Source: an uncultured Prevotella sp. (GTDB taxonomy: Bacteria; Bacteroidota; Bacteroidia; Bacteroidales; Bacteroidaceae). From it: a stretch of DNA of 42,797 nucleotides. The notes beneath the pieces are model-generated. The model was not told where the DNA came from. It saw nothing but the letters and a program-made list of their open reading frames with translations, and did no database searches. Position 1 is the stretch's first letter; each line of letters begins with the position of its first letter. A program made the translations under genes and the position numbers. Where the stretch lies: NCBI GenBank assembly GCA_934256705.1, contig CAKQPF010000030.1, positions 1-42,797 of the forward strand. Direction: 5' to 3'. Below, piece by piece: positions 32,418 to 41,189 of the stretch.

Positions 32418-35400
32418 ATGAGAAAAAGATTATTATTATTTTTCATCGGAACACTGTTCCTGATGCTGGCTCCAAGCTACGCCCTTGCACAGTCAGGGAA
32501 GACGGATGACCAGACCATCACCGTGACCGGAGTGGTGACAGACGATACGGGAGAGCCGCTTATCGGCGCCATCGTCAAGGTGAAAGGCAGTGCCAAAGGC
32601 GTATCCACCGACCTTACTGGCAAATATACCATAACAGTGCCACGCAATTCGATGCTTGTCTATTCCTATGTGGGACAGGACAGCAAGGAACTGCGTGCCA
32701 AATCCACTACTATCAACGTGCAGTTGACCAGTTCGGAGGTGGCTCTTGATCAGGTTGTTGTGACTGGATATACTCAGACAGACATACGTAAGAGCACAGG
32801 ATCTGTCGGCATTGTCAGCGGTAAGGACCTCAATGACTCGCCTCTGAAGAATGTCGATATGCTTCTCCAGGGCAAGATAGCCGGCGTAAGTGTCAGTGCC
32901 ACGTCAGGTCGTCCGGGCGAGTCAGCCAAGGTGCGTGTGCGTGGTATCAGCTCCATCACGGGCAACAATGAGCCGCTTTGGGTGGTCGATGGAGTGCCAG
33001 TACAGAAGTCCATGCCGGACATAGGCAGTTCGCTCATACGTTCAGGCGACTTCAGTACCATCTATGCCAACGGAATTGCAGGCATTAGTCCGCAGAATAT
33101 CGAGAGCGTGACCGTGCTCAAGGATGCTTCCGCAGCGGCTATCTATGGTTCGCAGGCACAGGCTGGCGTCATCGTCATCACGACAAAGAAAGGTCAGCAG
33201 GGACGTACCAGAGTGAGCTATGACGGTACGGTCAGCATATCCACATCACCTACACGCGATGCTTCGCTGATGAATTCACGCGAGAAGTTGGCGTATGAAC
33301 AGAGCATCTGGGACGAGTTTTCTGCACAGGGCTATGCCAGTGGAGGATATTATCCTATAATTGGTATCGTCGGACAGATACGTTCTGGCTATGGTCGCTT
33401 CGCAGGATGGACCAAAGACCAGCAGGATCAGTATATCAATGCGTTGGGAAATAATAGTACAGACTGGTTTAAGGAACTGTTCCACAACAGTGTCTCCACA
33501 TCGCATAATGTGTCAGTATCGGGAGGTTCGGATAAAAATACATTCTATGTATCAGCAGGAATGAACCAGAACAATGGTATCGTGAAGCGCACAAATTCCA
33601 ATAGCTATAACTTTACCGCAAAGATTAATGGCTCACCGCTCAGCAATCTGCAGTACAACACGAGCGTGGATTTCTCTTATCTGACAGCTCTCTCACCGAG
33701 CCAAAGCTTTAATATATTCAAGTATGCATACTTTGCCAATCCTTATGAGAAGCTCTATAACGATGACGGCTCCTATGCCGCTGACGAGACCATATATTCC
33801 TTGGCTCCTGTAAATGGAGATACTGGTCGGCAATTGCCGTCAAATGGTATCAATGTGATGCGTGAAATTAATGAGACTACGATGAAGAACAACAGCACTT
33901 CCACGCAGATACGAGGCGATATCTCGTGGAATGCCTTCAAGGGATTCAAACTGTACGGTCTTGCAGCCTTCACATTCAGTAATGACAACAGTGATTGCGA
34001 AATCGGAAAGAATACCTACTCTGCATGGATGGACCGCCCATTTGAGGGCCCAGCCATTGCTACGTCAAAGCGAATATACGGCTCTCTCACTCAGACAGCA
34101 AACCGAAACATGAGTTGGCTGGCACGTATTCAGGCAAATTACTCCACAGTCATCGACAAGGATCATCGCATCAGTGCTGTGGCAGGTTCGGAAATACGCC
34201 ATAATGAGTCAAAATCCATATATCATAAGTTCTATGGCTACGACCCTGTGACAGGTCAGCATATATCTCCTGTCTATATCGGAACAAAGGCTGATGGCTC
34301 GTTGACAGAGGGTGAATTGCTCATTTACCGCAACACAGTCGATGCTCTCTCAGGACAGAGCAGGTCAAAGACAGCGTTTGCATCATTCTATGGCGCTCTC
34401 GACTATGCATTCCGTGACAAGTATATCGCTAATATGACAGTCCGTTCAGATGGTTCAAACAACTTCGGAAGTAAGGAACAATTCAACTATACATGGTCTG
34501 CAGGATTGGCATGGAATATAGATGAGGAAGAATTTATGAAGGCATTGCAGCCGGTAATCAGCCGTGCCACGGTGCGACTCTCCACTGGTCTGACCGGAGG
34601 AGTCAACAAGAGCGTATATCCTCAGATAATAATGTCCTACCAAGGTTATCGCTCCACAGACCTCGACACCTACCGCATGGGAGCAATAAGCAATGCGCCA
34701 AACCCTAACCTGCGATGGGAGCATACACGCGACTACAACGCTTCGCTCGACATGGGTTTCCTCAATAACCGCATCAATATGCTCGTCTCCGCTTATCGCC
34801 GAAAGGGATATGACCTCGTGACCAGTGTAAGCGTGGTTTCCACCACAGGCTTTACCACGCAGAGCTACAACACTTCGGAGCAGATAAACCAGGGAATAGA
34901 GCTTACTCTCAATGCAATCCCATTGAAACTGAAGGATTTCTCATGGAGCGTGACGGGCAACGTGGCTTACAATCAGAATAAACTCACACTGTATGATGCG
35001 CCAGACAACTATGTATTCTCGCCAACACGCCTTGACTATCCACTCTCTTCACTCTTCAAAGGCAAGTATCTTGGTATCGATGAGGCTACAGGTATGCTCA
35101 ATTTCGCTCTGCGACCAGGCACTAATATCGCTTCTTCTGCCGACAAGCGTAAGATGGATAACTACGTATATTATATTGGTACGGAGAATGCTCCGTGGAC
35201 AGGTGGCTTCTCTACATTTGCCAGTTACAAGAACTTCTCACTGAGCATGAGCACATCATTCGCTTTCGGAGCAAAAAAAAATAGCACTGTCAGAAATGAT
35301 TTCGCTAACAGGGGAACACTTTCAGGCACACGTGTCAACCAATATCAGACGCAGTCTGCCGACCTATATACAGCGCATCTGAACAAGCCTAAGGAAGCTT

Positions 35401-35744
35401 CAAACAGATGGACACCGACAAATCATATCACTAACGGATACCCAAGACTCATAGATACCTATGGTCCTGCCATTTCTGTAGATTTGGATAATGTCAGTTC
35501 TTCTTATATCACTGACGGTGCAGACTATTGCAATGCGTCATATTGGAAGATAGGCTATATTGCATTGATGTACAGTGTGCCAGATGAGATAGTAAAGAGA
35601 ATGGGATTGACCTACCTTGGATTCACATTTGCAGCAAACAATATCGCCACCATCACAGGCTTCAAGGGACTGAATCCGGAGTCACCTGGTGCGGTATATC
35701 CTATCAGTCGTAGTTTCTCTTTCGGACTAAATGTAGGACTCTAA
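32418..35744 (+). CDS. SusC/RagA TonB-dependent outer-membrane transporter
   Basis: An 1108-aa protein: signal peptide (MRKRLLLFFIGTLFLMLAPSYALA), regulatory-like domain (TVTGVVTDDTGEPLIGAIVK), TonB-box-like LDQVVVTGY, plug (LLQGKIAGVSVSATSGRPGE, IRGISSIT-type region, VLKDASAAAIYGSQAQAGVIVI) and a beta barrel ending YPISRSFSFGLNVGL. It begins 13 nt after the S9 peptidase stop codon. With two exported peptidases upstream and SusD downstream, it resembles RagA-type oligopeptide importers more than a glycan transporter. No glycosidase belongs to this operon. Confidence 0.96.
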   Translation: MRKRLLLFFIGTLFLMLAPSYALAQSGKTDDQTITVTGVVTDDTGEPLIGAIVKVKGSAKGVSTDLTGKYTITVPRNSMLVYSYVGQDSKELRAKSTTINVQLTSSEVALDQVVVTGYTQTDIRKSTGSVGIVSGKDLNDSPLKNVDMLLQGKIAGVSVSATSGRPGESAKVRVRGISSITGNNEPLWVVDGVPVQKSMPDIGSSLIRSGDFSTIYANGIAGISPQNIESVTVLKDASAAAIYGSQAQAGVIVITTKKGQQGRTRVSYDGTVSISTSPTRDASLMNSREKLAYEQSIWDEFSAQGYASGGYYPIIGIVGQIRSGYGRFAGWTKDQQDQYINALGNNSTDWFKELFHNSVSTSHNVSVSGGSDKNTFYVSAGMNQNNGIVKRTNSNSYNFTAKINGSPLSNLQYNTSVDFSYLTALSPSQSFNIFKYAYFANPYEKLYNDDGSYAADETIYSLAPVNGDTGRQLPSNGINVMREINETTMKNNSTSTQIRGDISWNAFKGFKLYGLAAFTFSNDNSDCEIGKNTYSAWMDRPFEGPAIATSKRIYGSLTQTANRNMSWLARIQANYSTVIDKDHRISAVAGSEIRHNESKSIYHKFYGYDPVTGQHISPVYIGTKADGSLTEGELLIYRNTVDALSGQSRSKTAFASFYGALDYAFRDKYIANMTVRSDGSNNFGSKEQFNYTWSAGLAWNIDEEEFMKALQPVISRATVRLSTGLTGGVNKSVYPQIIMSYQGYRSTDLDTYRMGAISNAPNPNLRWEHTRDYNASLDMGFLNNRINMLVSAYRRKGYDLVTSVSVVSTTGFTTQSYNTSEQINQGIELTLNAIPLKLKDFSWSVTGNVAYNQNKLTLYDAPDNYVFSPTRLDYPLSSLFKGKYLGIDEATGMLNFALRPGTNIASSADKRKMDNYVYYIGTENAPWTGGFSTFASYKNFSLSMSTSFAFGAKKNSTVRNDFANRGTLSGTRVNQYQTQSADLYTAHLNKPKEASNRWTPTNHITNGYPRLIDTYGPAISVDLDNVSSSYITDGADYCNASYWKIGYIALMYSVPDEIVKRMGLTYLGFTFAANNIATITGFKGLNPESPGAVYPISRSFSFGLNVGL

Positions 35745-35786
35745 TGGAATTAGACGGATTGGAATCATAATAATCATAAACAATAA

Positions 35787-35803
35787 TATTGACCACCTAC
35801 TTA
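35787..35803 (+). promoter_or_regulatory. 17-bp word shared with the PKD-like lipoprotein leader
   Basis: TATTGACCACCTACTTA, with the last A being the first base of the SusD start codon. The identical word lies on the minus strand at 15761-15777. It covers the ribosome-binding region of this SusD gene, so a pairing RNA or protein there could control translation; this is inference. Confidence 0.4.
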
Positions 35804-37185
35804 TGAAAAATAATTTAGCATATATATTCATGCTTGCCGTGACACTCACTTCGTGCAACGGTTTCCTCGACATAAAGCCTGATGACAAGACCATCCCTGA
35901 GACTCCGGAGGATTTCTCTGCCATCATTCATGAGATGTGTGACGAGATAGAGAGAGAACAGACCAGCACAGTAGGAGCGAGAGCGGCAATGGAAGCGGCA
36001 GGGGTATATCTCATGGCTTGCTGGTGTGATAACTTTGAGACAAACCTTACAGAGTATCCCACCGGAGTTATGCTCCCTACATATATAGGAACATATTGCT
36101 CCTCGGGCAGTATGTACAAGAGTTGCTACTCCACTATCGGACGTTGCAACATCATAATCGATAATCTCAAGACAGACCTTGATACGCAGGAAGCAAAGGA
36201 TGTCATTGGTACGGCATACGCTATTCGCGGTATCTGCTATTATCAGTTGCTGCGTTACTACTGTCCGCCTGTCGGAAGTGAAGATGAGCAGTTGGGCGTG
36301 CCTCTGGTGACAGAATTCAATATGGAGGCAAAACCTTTGCGAAGCACCATCCCCCAGACCGTGGCAAGGGCGGAGGAGGATATGAAGAAGGCTTTAGAAT
36401 ATGACATTCAGAATGAGTATTATTTCTTTACGGACGACGTGATAAAGGGGTATCTCGCTCGTCTCTATTTCTGGAGCAAGCGTTATGACGAGGCAAGGGA
36501 AATGGCTCTCGACGTGCTTCAGCGACATCCATTGATAGAAGGTGAAGAATACCAGAAGATGATGGAGGCTTATGACGGAATGGCTGGCAATATGCTTTTC
36601 CGTGTGGTAAAACTCGATAAGAGCTTCGCCTCCAGAAACATATATCTTTCTGCCCGCCCTATTAGTGCCCGCTTCATCAAGTTGTTCAAGGAAGGTGATG
36701 CAGACATACGCTATAGCCTCTTTATCGGCAGGAAACGCAAGAACAAGAAGATATTCTTCTCAGGACTTCGCTCTGCTGAACTGGCGCTGATAGCTATGGA
36801 AAGCGCCTATCACATGGGCGATACCAAGACTGCGCTCCAACTTCTCAACGACCTGAGAAAGCATCGCATCAAGGACTGTGCAGACTATACCATGGCGACC
36901 TTGCCGGCAGTGGATGCCGCAGACATCATCAAGGTGGATGCTGAAGGCAAGCCTCTTACTCCGCTTATCTATGCCATTCTCTCGGAGAGACGTAAGGAAC
37001 TGTTTCTCGAAGGCGACCGTTTCACCGAACTGAAGCGCAACGGCAGACCGGAGATGTGGGTAATGAGCAAGGGACTGAAATACACTACATATAAGTTTAT
37101 GTACACCTTTGCCATCCCTGCCTCGGATATTCAGTTGAATCCTGCCTTGCGTCAGAATCCTGGCTACACCGAGATAGAGTATTGA
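35803..37185 (+). CDS. SusD/RagB outer-membrane lipoprotein
   Basis: A 460-aa lipoprotein: MKNNLAYIFMLAVTLTSC with lipobox LTSC, then NGFLDIKPDDKTIPETPEDF, the SusD-type opening. Body landmarks include CYSTIGRCNIIIDNL, IRGICYYQLLRYYCPPVG, LARLYFWSKRYDEAREMAL and the C-terminal LIYAILSERRKELFLEGDRFTELKR. It captures ligand at the cell surface for the upstream SusC. The gap to SusC is 58 nt, longer than in the other pair, and contains a 17-bp word also found upstream of the PKD-like lipoprotein. It is somewhat shorter than typical glycan SusDs, consistent with RagB-like peptide binders. Confidence 0.94.
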   Translation: MKNNLAYIFMLAVTLTSCNGFLDIKPDDKTIPETPEDFSAIIHEMCDEIEREQTSTVGARAAMEAAGVYLMACWCDNFETNLTEYPTGVMLPTYIGTYCSSGSMYKSCYSTIGRCNIIIDNLKTDLDTQEAKDVIGTAYAIRGICYYQLLRYYCPPVGSEDEQLGVPLVTEFNMEAKPLRSTIPQTVARAEEDMKKALEYDIQNEYYFFTDDVIKGYLARLYFWSKRYDEAREMALDVLQRHPLIEGEEYQKMMEAYDGMAGNMLFRVVKLDKSFASRNIYLSARPISARFIKLFKEGDADIRYSLFIGRKRKNKKIFFSGLRSAELALIAMESAYHMGDTKTALQLLNDLRKHRIKDCADYTMATLPAVDAADIIKVDAEGKPLTPLIYAILSERRKELFLEGDRFTELKRNGRPEMWVMSKGLKYTTYKFMYTFAIPASDIQLNPALRQNPGYTEIEY

Positions 37186-37215
37186 TACCTTATTTCCCAA
37201 AAACAATAATACAAC

Positions 37216-37422
37216 ATGATTATGAAACATTTCATCATAATGTCAGCATTACTTGCCTCTATAGGCGCAATGATATCCTCGTGCGAGAAATATGACGAGG
37301 TGCCACCGGAGCAGGTACAGAAAGGCTCCAGCTACAAGCTCCCTGACCCTACGCCACTCACCCAGGAGGACCGTGACGTGATAAGCGCCATGGAGAAAGA
37401 GTATAATGAGAATGCGGAGTGA
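37216..37422 (+). CDS. Small lipoprotein in the peptide operon
   Basis: A 68-aa product (or 66 aa from the second ATG at 37222) with signal MKHFIIMSALLASIGAMISS and Cys in the lipobox. The mature peptide is only about 45 residues, acidic, Pro-rich in its middle (KLPDPTPLTQEDRD) and helical at the end. I do not recognise a family. It sits 30 nt after the SusD gene and 45 nt before the next lipoprotein gene, so is probably cotranscribed. It might be an accessory surface lipoprotein of the SusC/D complex. The lipobox and tight placement support its being a real gene. Confidence 0.78.
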   Translation: MIMKHFIIMSALLASIGAMISSCEKYDEVPPEQVQKGSSYKLPDPTPLTQEDRDVISAMEKEYNENAE

Positions 37423-37467
37423 AGAATAAGACCCATATATTTAATAAACAAAACAAACCAAACAATT

Positions 37468-38724
37468 ATGAAAAAAATTATTCCTTTCTTGCTCGCGCTG
37501 GTGGCTACAGTCTTCACTGCGTGTAGCAGCGATGATGACAACACTTTCAGAGTGTCATTCGAACAATCCTCTTACTCCCTCCAGAATGGTAGTATCGACG
37601 TGAAACTCATTGCGGAGAATGCTCCTGCCGAAGCCACTGACATTCCAGTCACATTTGGCGGCACTGCTGTGAAAGGCGTGGACTATACTGTGTCCGCTGA
37701 GAAATACACCGTAGGCTCTGCAATGACTATCACCGTGACTGCAAAGAACAATTTCTCAGAGGCTAAGACCATCACCATGAGCGTCAATGGCGTGGAGACA
37801 GGCAAGAATCCTATTGCTTCCATCGCTCTTGCTGCTCAGGATAAGCGCCTCTATTCCTTCTCGCAGAAGTCTTATGTGCTCGGCGATAAGGTGGAAGTGG
37901 AGTTCGACCTCCTCAATATCAAGGACGGCACTGCTCTCGTGGCAGAGAATGATATCGAGGTGGCTGTGGCTGCTGACGCTAAATCCACTGCTGTGGAGGG
38001 CGTAAACTATGAGTTTGTCAATAAGACCGCTGTCATCAAGAAGGGCGAAAGCAAGTGTACCTTCACCATCAAGGCTCTCAAAAAGGAGAACGGCAAGACT
38101 TCCATCGTAGTGGCTCCACAGGTCACTGAGGCTGAGGGCTTCGTGGCTGGCGCTTTCCCTGTGGCTACTGTCAACATGATAGGCAGCTACGCTTCTGACC
38201 TCTTGGGCACATGGGTGATGAACTCTATGGTAACCACCAAGGAGAACTTCATGTCTGCATGGGTATGCACCGAAAAAGATGCTGAGGGATGGCCTGCGAT
38301 GAATGCTGAAGATACCTTTACCTTCTCTGGTGACGGTTCGGCTGAGGGCTACAAGCTTACCACTTCGCTCAAGTCTGAACTGAAGAACTATTTCCAGGAG
38401 ACTTCCGACTTCTCCATCGACAAGGAACTGCGTTCCCGCTTTGATATGTCTGGCTGGATCACTCTGCAGCAGTTGAAACTCTACAACGTAAATCGTTACT
38501 TCTCTGCTAAGGAGATGAGCGATGATAAGGAGGCGTTTATCGGCGTCAGAAACATCAAGGATGAGAAGACAGGCGAGACATTGCTTGATGTATATATCAT
38601 CGACTATTACTCCAAGTCCTTCGCTTATCCTCTGTTCGTGGATTTTGACATGTATGCCAAGAATAAGCCTACTGCGAATATGGGCGGCATGCAGATCAAC
38701 TTCACCTTGAAGAAGAAAAAGTAA
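37468..38724 (+). CDS. Surface lipoprotein with repeated beta-sandwich domains
   Basis: A 418-aa lipoprotein: MKKIIPFLLALVATVFTAC with lipobox FTAC followed by SSDDDN, an acidic stretch that resembles the surface-export signal of Bacteroidota lipoproteins. Two Calx-beta-like sandwiches (about 25-125 and 130-245) share the pattern 'VKGVDYTVSAEKYTVG ... TITVTAK' and 'VEGVNYEFVNKTAVIKKG ... FTIKALK'. The C-terminal 170 residues (LLGTWVMNSMVTTKENFMSAW to the end) form a separate domain that I do not recognise. It ends the operon, about 135 nt before a strong terminator. It probably binds ligand or host protein at the cell surface. Confidence 0.85.
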   Translation: MKKIIPFLLALVATVFTACSSDDDNTFRVSFEQSSYSLQNGSIDVKLIAENAPAEATDIPVTFGGTAVKGVDYTVSAEKYTVGSAMTITVTAKNNFSEAKTITMSVNGVETGKNPIASIALAAQDKRLYSFSQKSYVLGDKVEVEFDLLNIKDGTALVAENDIEVAVAADAKSTAVEGVNYEFVNKTAVIKKGESKCTFTIKALKKENGKTSIVVAPQVTEAEGFVAGAFPVATVNMIGSYASDLLGTWVMNSMVTTKENFMSAWVCTEKDAEGWPAMNAEDTFTFSGDGSAEGYKLTTSLKSELKNYFQETSDFSIDKELRSRFDMSGWITLQQLKLYNVNRYFSAKEMSDDKEAFIGVRNIKDEKTGETLLDVYIIDYYSKSFAYPLFVDFDMYAKNKPTANMGGMQINFTLKKKK

Positions 38725-38730
38725 GGAATG

Positions 38731-38839
38731 ATTGTTGGTTATTGGTTGTAGGTTGTAGGTTGTCGGTTGGAATGCGGATGCCTATTGTAAGCTAATCCGA
38801 CAAAAACACCCACAGCCCACAACCGATAACCCACAACCA
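38731..38839. repeat. Inverted heptamer-array repeat, copy E
   Basis: The left arm is TTGTTGGTTATTGGTTGTAG and further GGTTGTN heptads, ending GTTGGAATGCGGATG, which resembles GTTGGAATGTAGATG in copy D. The right arm has CCCACAACCGATAACCCACA. It lies between the operon's last gene and its terminator. Confidence 0.85.
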
Positions 38840-38858
38840 TTTTAATCATCTTAATAAA

Positions 38859-38888
38859 ACAAAAGCCCCTCCGAAGAGGGGCTTTTGT
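38859..38888. terminator. Strong bidirectional terminator
   Basis: ACAAAAGCCCCTC (38859-38871) pairs perfectly over 13 bp with GAGGGGCTTTTGT (38876-38888) around a CGAA tetraloop. T-rich tails exist on both strands. It lies between the convergent peptide operon (plus) and the M3 peptidase gene (minus) and can end both. Confidence 0.95.
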
Positions 38889-38892
38889 CTTT

Positions 38893-39030
38893 TAGTTGTT
38901 TGGTTGTCTTGTTGTTTGGTACTGTCTTCCTGACAGCCGCTTCTCTCTTTCCTGTAATCCCGAGACTTCGTCCCGGGTTACTCTCGCTGTGCTCGGTATT
39001 GGCTTCCAGCCAAATCTACCAACAAAACCA
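38893..39030 (-). repeat. Diverged inverted copy of the 135-bp three-hairpin element
   Basis: Read on the minus strand it carries ACCGAGCACAGCGAGAGTAA, CCCGGGACGAAGTCTCGGGA, then CTGTCAGGAAGACAG (one hairpin kept with a mismatch), and ends in ACCAAACAACAAGACAACC. The first CTGTCT-gga-AGACAG module is changed to TTGGCTGGAAGCCAA, which is still a hairpin: compensatory changes keep the fold. The remaining stretch to 39044 has no gene. Confidence 0.85.
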
Positions 39031-39044
39031 CAAAACCACAATAC

Positions 39045-41189
39045 TTACTTATCCAATCCGCGACCACGGAGCAGGGCGTCAATCTTAGGGTCAGCGCCAC
39101 GGAAGCGACGATACATGGTCATGCCATCGTCGATGCCACCTGGGGTGAGAACGTATTTGCGGAAACGCTCTGCCACTTCTGGATTGAAGATGTCGCCAGT
39201 CTCCTTGAAGGCTTCAAAACCGTCTGCATCGAGCACCTCTGCCCAGATATAGCTGTAGTAACCTGCTGTGTAGCCGCCTTCCATGGTGTGGGAGAAGTTG
39301 GTTACGCTGTATCGTGGCTTTATCTGACGTGGGATGCCACGCTCTGCCAGTTTCTGTGCTTCAAACTGCATTACATCGAAATTCTCTGGCACCTCTGTCA
39401 GCACATGGAGATCCATGTCCACGTATGAGGCAGCGAGATATTCGGTTGTGGCAAAGCCCTGACCGTATTTGCTTGCAGCATTGTATTTGGCAAGAAGTTC
39501 CTTAGGGAGAGGCTCGCCTGTCTTATAGTGCTTGGCATAGATGTCGAGCACTTCAGGTTCGAATGCCCAATGCTCATTGATCTGGGATGGCAGTTCGACG
39601 AAGTCGCGCTCCACGTCGCCCACGGTGGTGTAGTGTACGTCGCGCATGAATGAGTGGAGGGCGTGACCGAACTCATGGAACATAGTGGTGACGTTGTCCA
39701 CTGACTGCAGGGCAGGAATGTCGCCTGTGGCTGGAGTCATGCTGCATACGTTGACCACTACCGGTGCGATGCGCTTGCCGTTCTCGTATCTCTGCTCGCG
39801 GAATCCGGTGCACCATGCTCCGGCGCGCTTGCTGGAACGTGGGTAGTAGTCGCTGTAGAAGATGGCGAGCAGTGTAGAGTCCTTGTCATATACTTCCCAT
39901 GCCTGCGCTGTCTTCTCATAGGAAGGCACTTCGGAGGTCACTTCCTTGAAGGTGACGCCATAGAGCTTGTTGGCACAATAGAAGATGCCTTTCAATACAT
40001 TGTTTATCTCAAGATACTCAGAGAGTTTGCTCTCATCGAAATTGAATTTTGCCTTGCGTGCTCGCTCTGAGTAGAAGCGGTAGTCCCATCCTTCTGGTTC
40101 GCAGTCGAGACCGTCCTTCTTCATTTCCTCGCGGATGTCAGCGAGCTCTTCGTTTGCCTTCTTCACGGCTGGAGCCCAAATCTGGTCGAGGAGATTATAT
40201 ACTGCTTCCGGAGTCTTTGCCATGCGGGTGTCGAGAATCTGTGAAGCGCAGTTCTTGTAGCCCATCAGCTTGGCGCGCTCCAGGCGGAGACGCACGATCT
40301 TGGCGCATATTTCCTTGTTGTCCCATTCGTTGCCCTGGTTGCCGCGGTTGCAGTATGCGTCATAGACCTTGTGGCGCAGTTCGCGGTTAGTGCAGTACTG
40401 GAGCACTGGATTGCATGAGGCGCGCTGCATGTTGAACATCCACTTGCCTTCCTGTCCCTGCTCCTTTGCCATCTCTGCCGCACGCTCTATGTCTGCCTGT
40501 GAAAGTCCGTCAAGGTCAGAGAGTTTGTCCACGGTCACGAAAGTGTTGTTGGTCTCGTGTAGAAGATTGTTGGAGAACTGTATCTGTAGCGAAGCTATTT
40601 CCTCATTGAGGTCGCTCAGACGTGCCTTGTCGGCATCGGAGAGGTTTGCTCCGTTGCGCTCGAACTGCTTGTATATTTTCTCCACCACCTTCTTCTGCTC
40701 GTGTGTCATGTCTGTGGTGCTCATGTCGTCATAGACTTTCTTCACGCGCTGGAAGAGGGCAGGGTTCATGTATATCTCGTCATGATGCTTTGAGAAGAGC
40801 GGCGACATCTCCTTGGAGAGTTCGCGTATTTCCTCTGTGGAGTTACTGTTCTCGATAGGCTCGAAGGTGTATTCCGCACGTTCCAGTTCCTCACCACTAT
40901 TTTCCAGCGCAGCGATGGTATTGGCGAAGGTCGGTGCGTCAGGATTATTGATTATTTCCTTGATGCGGGCATTCTGCTTCTCCATTCCTTTGAGGAAGGC
41001 ATCGCGATAGTCGTTGATACCGATCTTGTCGAACGACTCAATGGCGTGCTTGTTGTTGCTTTTCGCAATCAGTACATTGCCGCTTGCCGCCTGCTCGGTG
41101 ATAACCTCGGGTTTAGCATTCTCCTGCATCTTGCATCCTCCCATGGCCATGGTAGTTGCAATCATAGTCATTAGTGTAATCTTTTTCAT
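39045..41189 (-). CDS. M3 family zinc metallopeptidase (Dcp-like) lipoprotein
   Basis: A 714-aa protein with the lipoprotein signal MKKITLMTMIATTMAMGGC. The M3 zinc site is HEFGH (His505, Glu506, His509) with a third ligand Glu532 in DFVELPSQINEHW; other landmarks are DYYPRSSKRAGAWC and a late YSYIWAEVLDADGFEAF. Peptidyl-dipeptidases and oligopeptidases of this family degrade short peptides. As a lipoprotein it would act in the periplasm or on the outer membrane, and could process peptides imported by the neighbouring SusC/D systems. The start codon overlaps the stop of the Rpn-family gene by 4 nt (ATGA), so the two are likely cotranscribed and translationally coupled. Its transcript probably ends at 38859-38888. 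Confidence 0.95.
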   Translation of the reverse strand: MKKITLMTMIATTMAMGGCKMQENAKPEVITEQAASGNVLIAKSNNKHAIESFDKIGINDYRDAFLKGMEKQNARIKEIINNPDAPTFANTIAALENSGEELERAEYTFEPIENSNSTEEIRELSKEMSPLFSKHHDEIYMNPALFQRVKKVYDDMSTTDMTHEQKKVVEKIYKQFERNGANLSDADKARLSDLNEEIASLQIQFSNNLLHETNNTFVTVDKLSDLDGLSQADIERAAEMAKEQGQEGKWMFNMQRASCNPVLQYCTNRELRHKVYDAYCNRGNQGNEWDNKEICAKIVRLRLERAKLMGYKNCASQILDTRMAKTPEAVYNLLDQIWAPAVKKANEELADIREEMKKDGLDCEPEGWDYRFYSERARKAKFNFDESKLSEYLEINNVLKGIFYCANKLYGVTFKEVTSEVPSYEKTAQAWEVYDKDSTLLAIFYSDYYPRSSKRAGAWCTGFREQRYENGKRIAPVVVNVCSMTPATGDIPALQSVDNVTTMFHEFGHALHSFMRDVHYTTVGDVERDFVELPSQINEHWAFEPEVLDIYAKHYKTGEPLPKELLAKYNAASKYGQGFATTEYLAASYVDMDLHVLTEVPENFDVMQFEAQKLAERGIPRQIKPRYSVTNFSHTMEGGYTAGYYSYIWAEVLDADGFEAFKETGDIFNPEVAERFRKYVLTPGGIDDGMTMYRRFRGADPKIDALLRGRGLDK

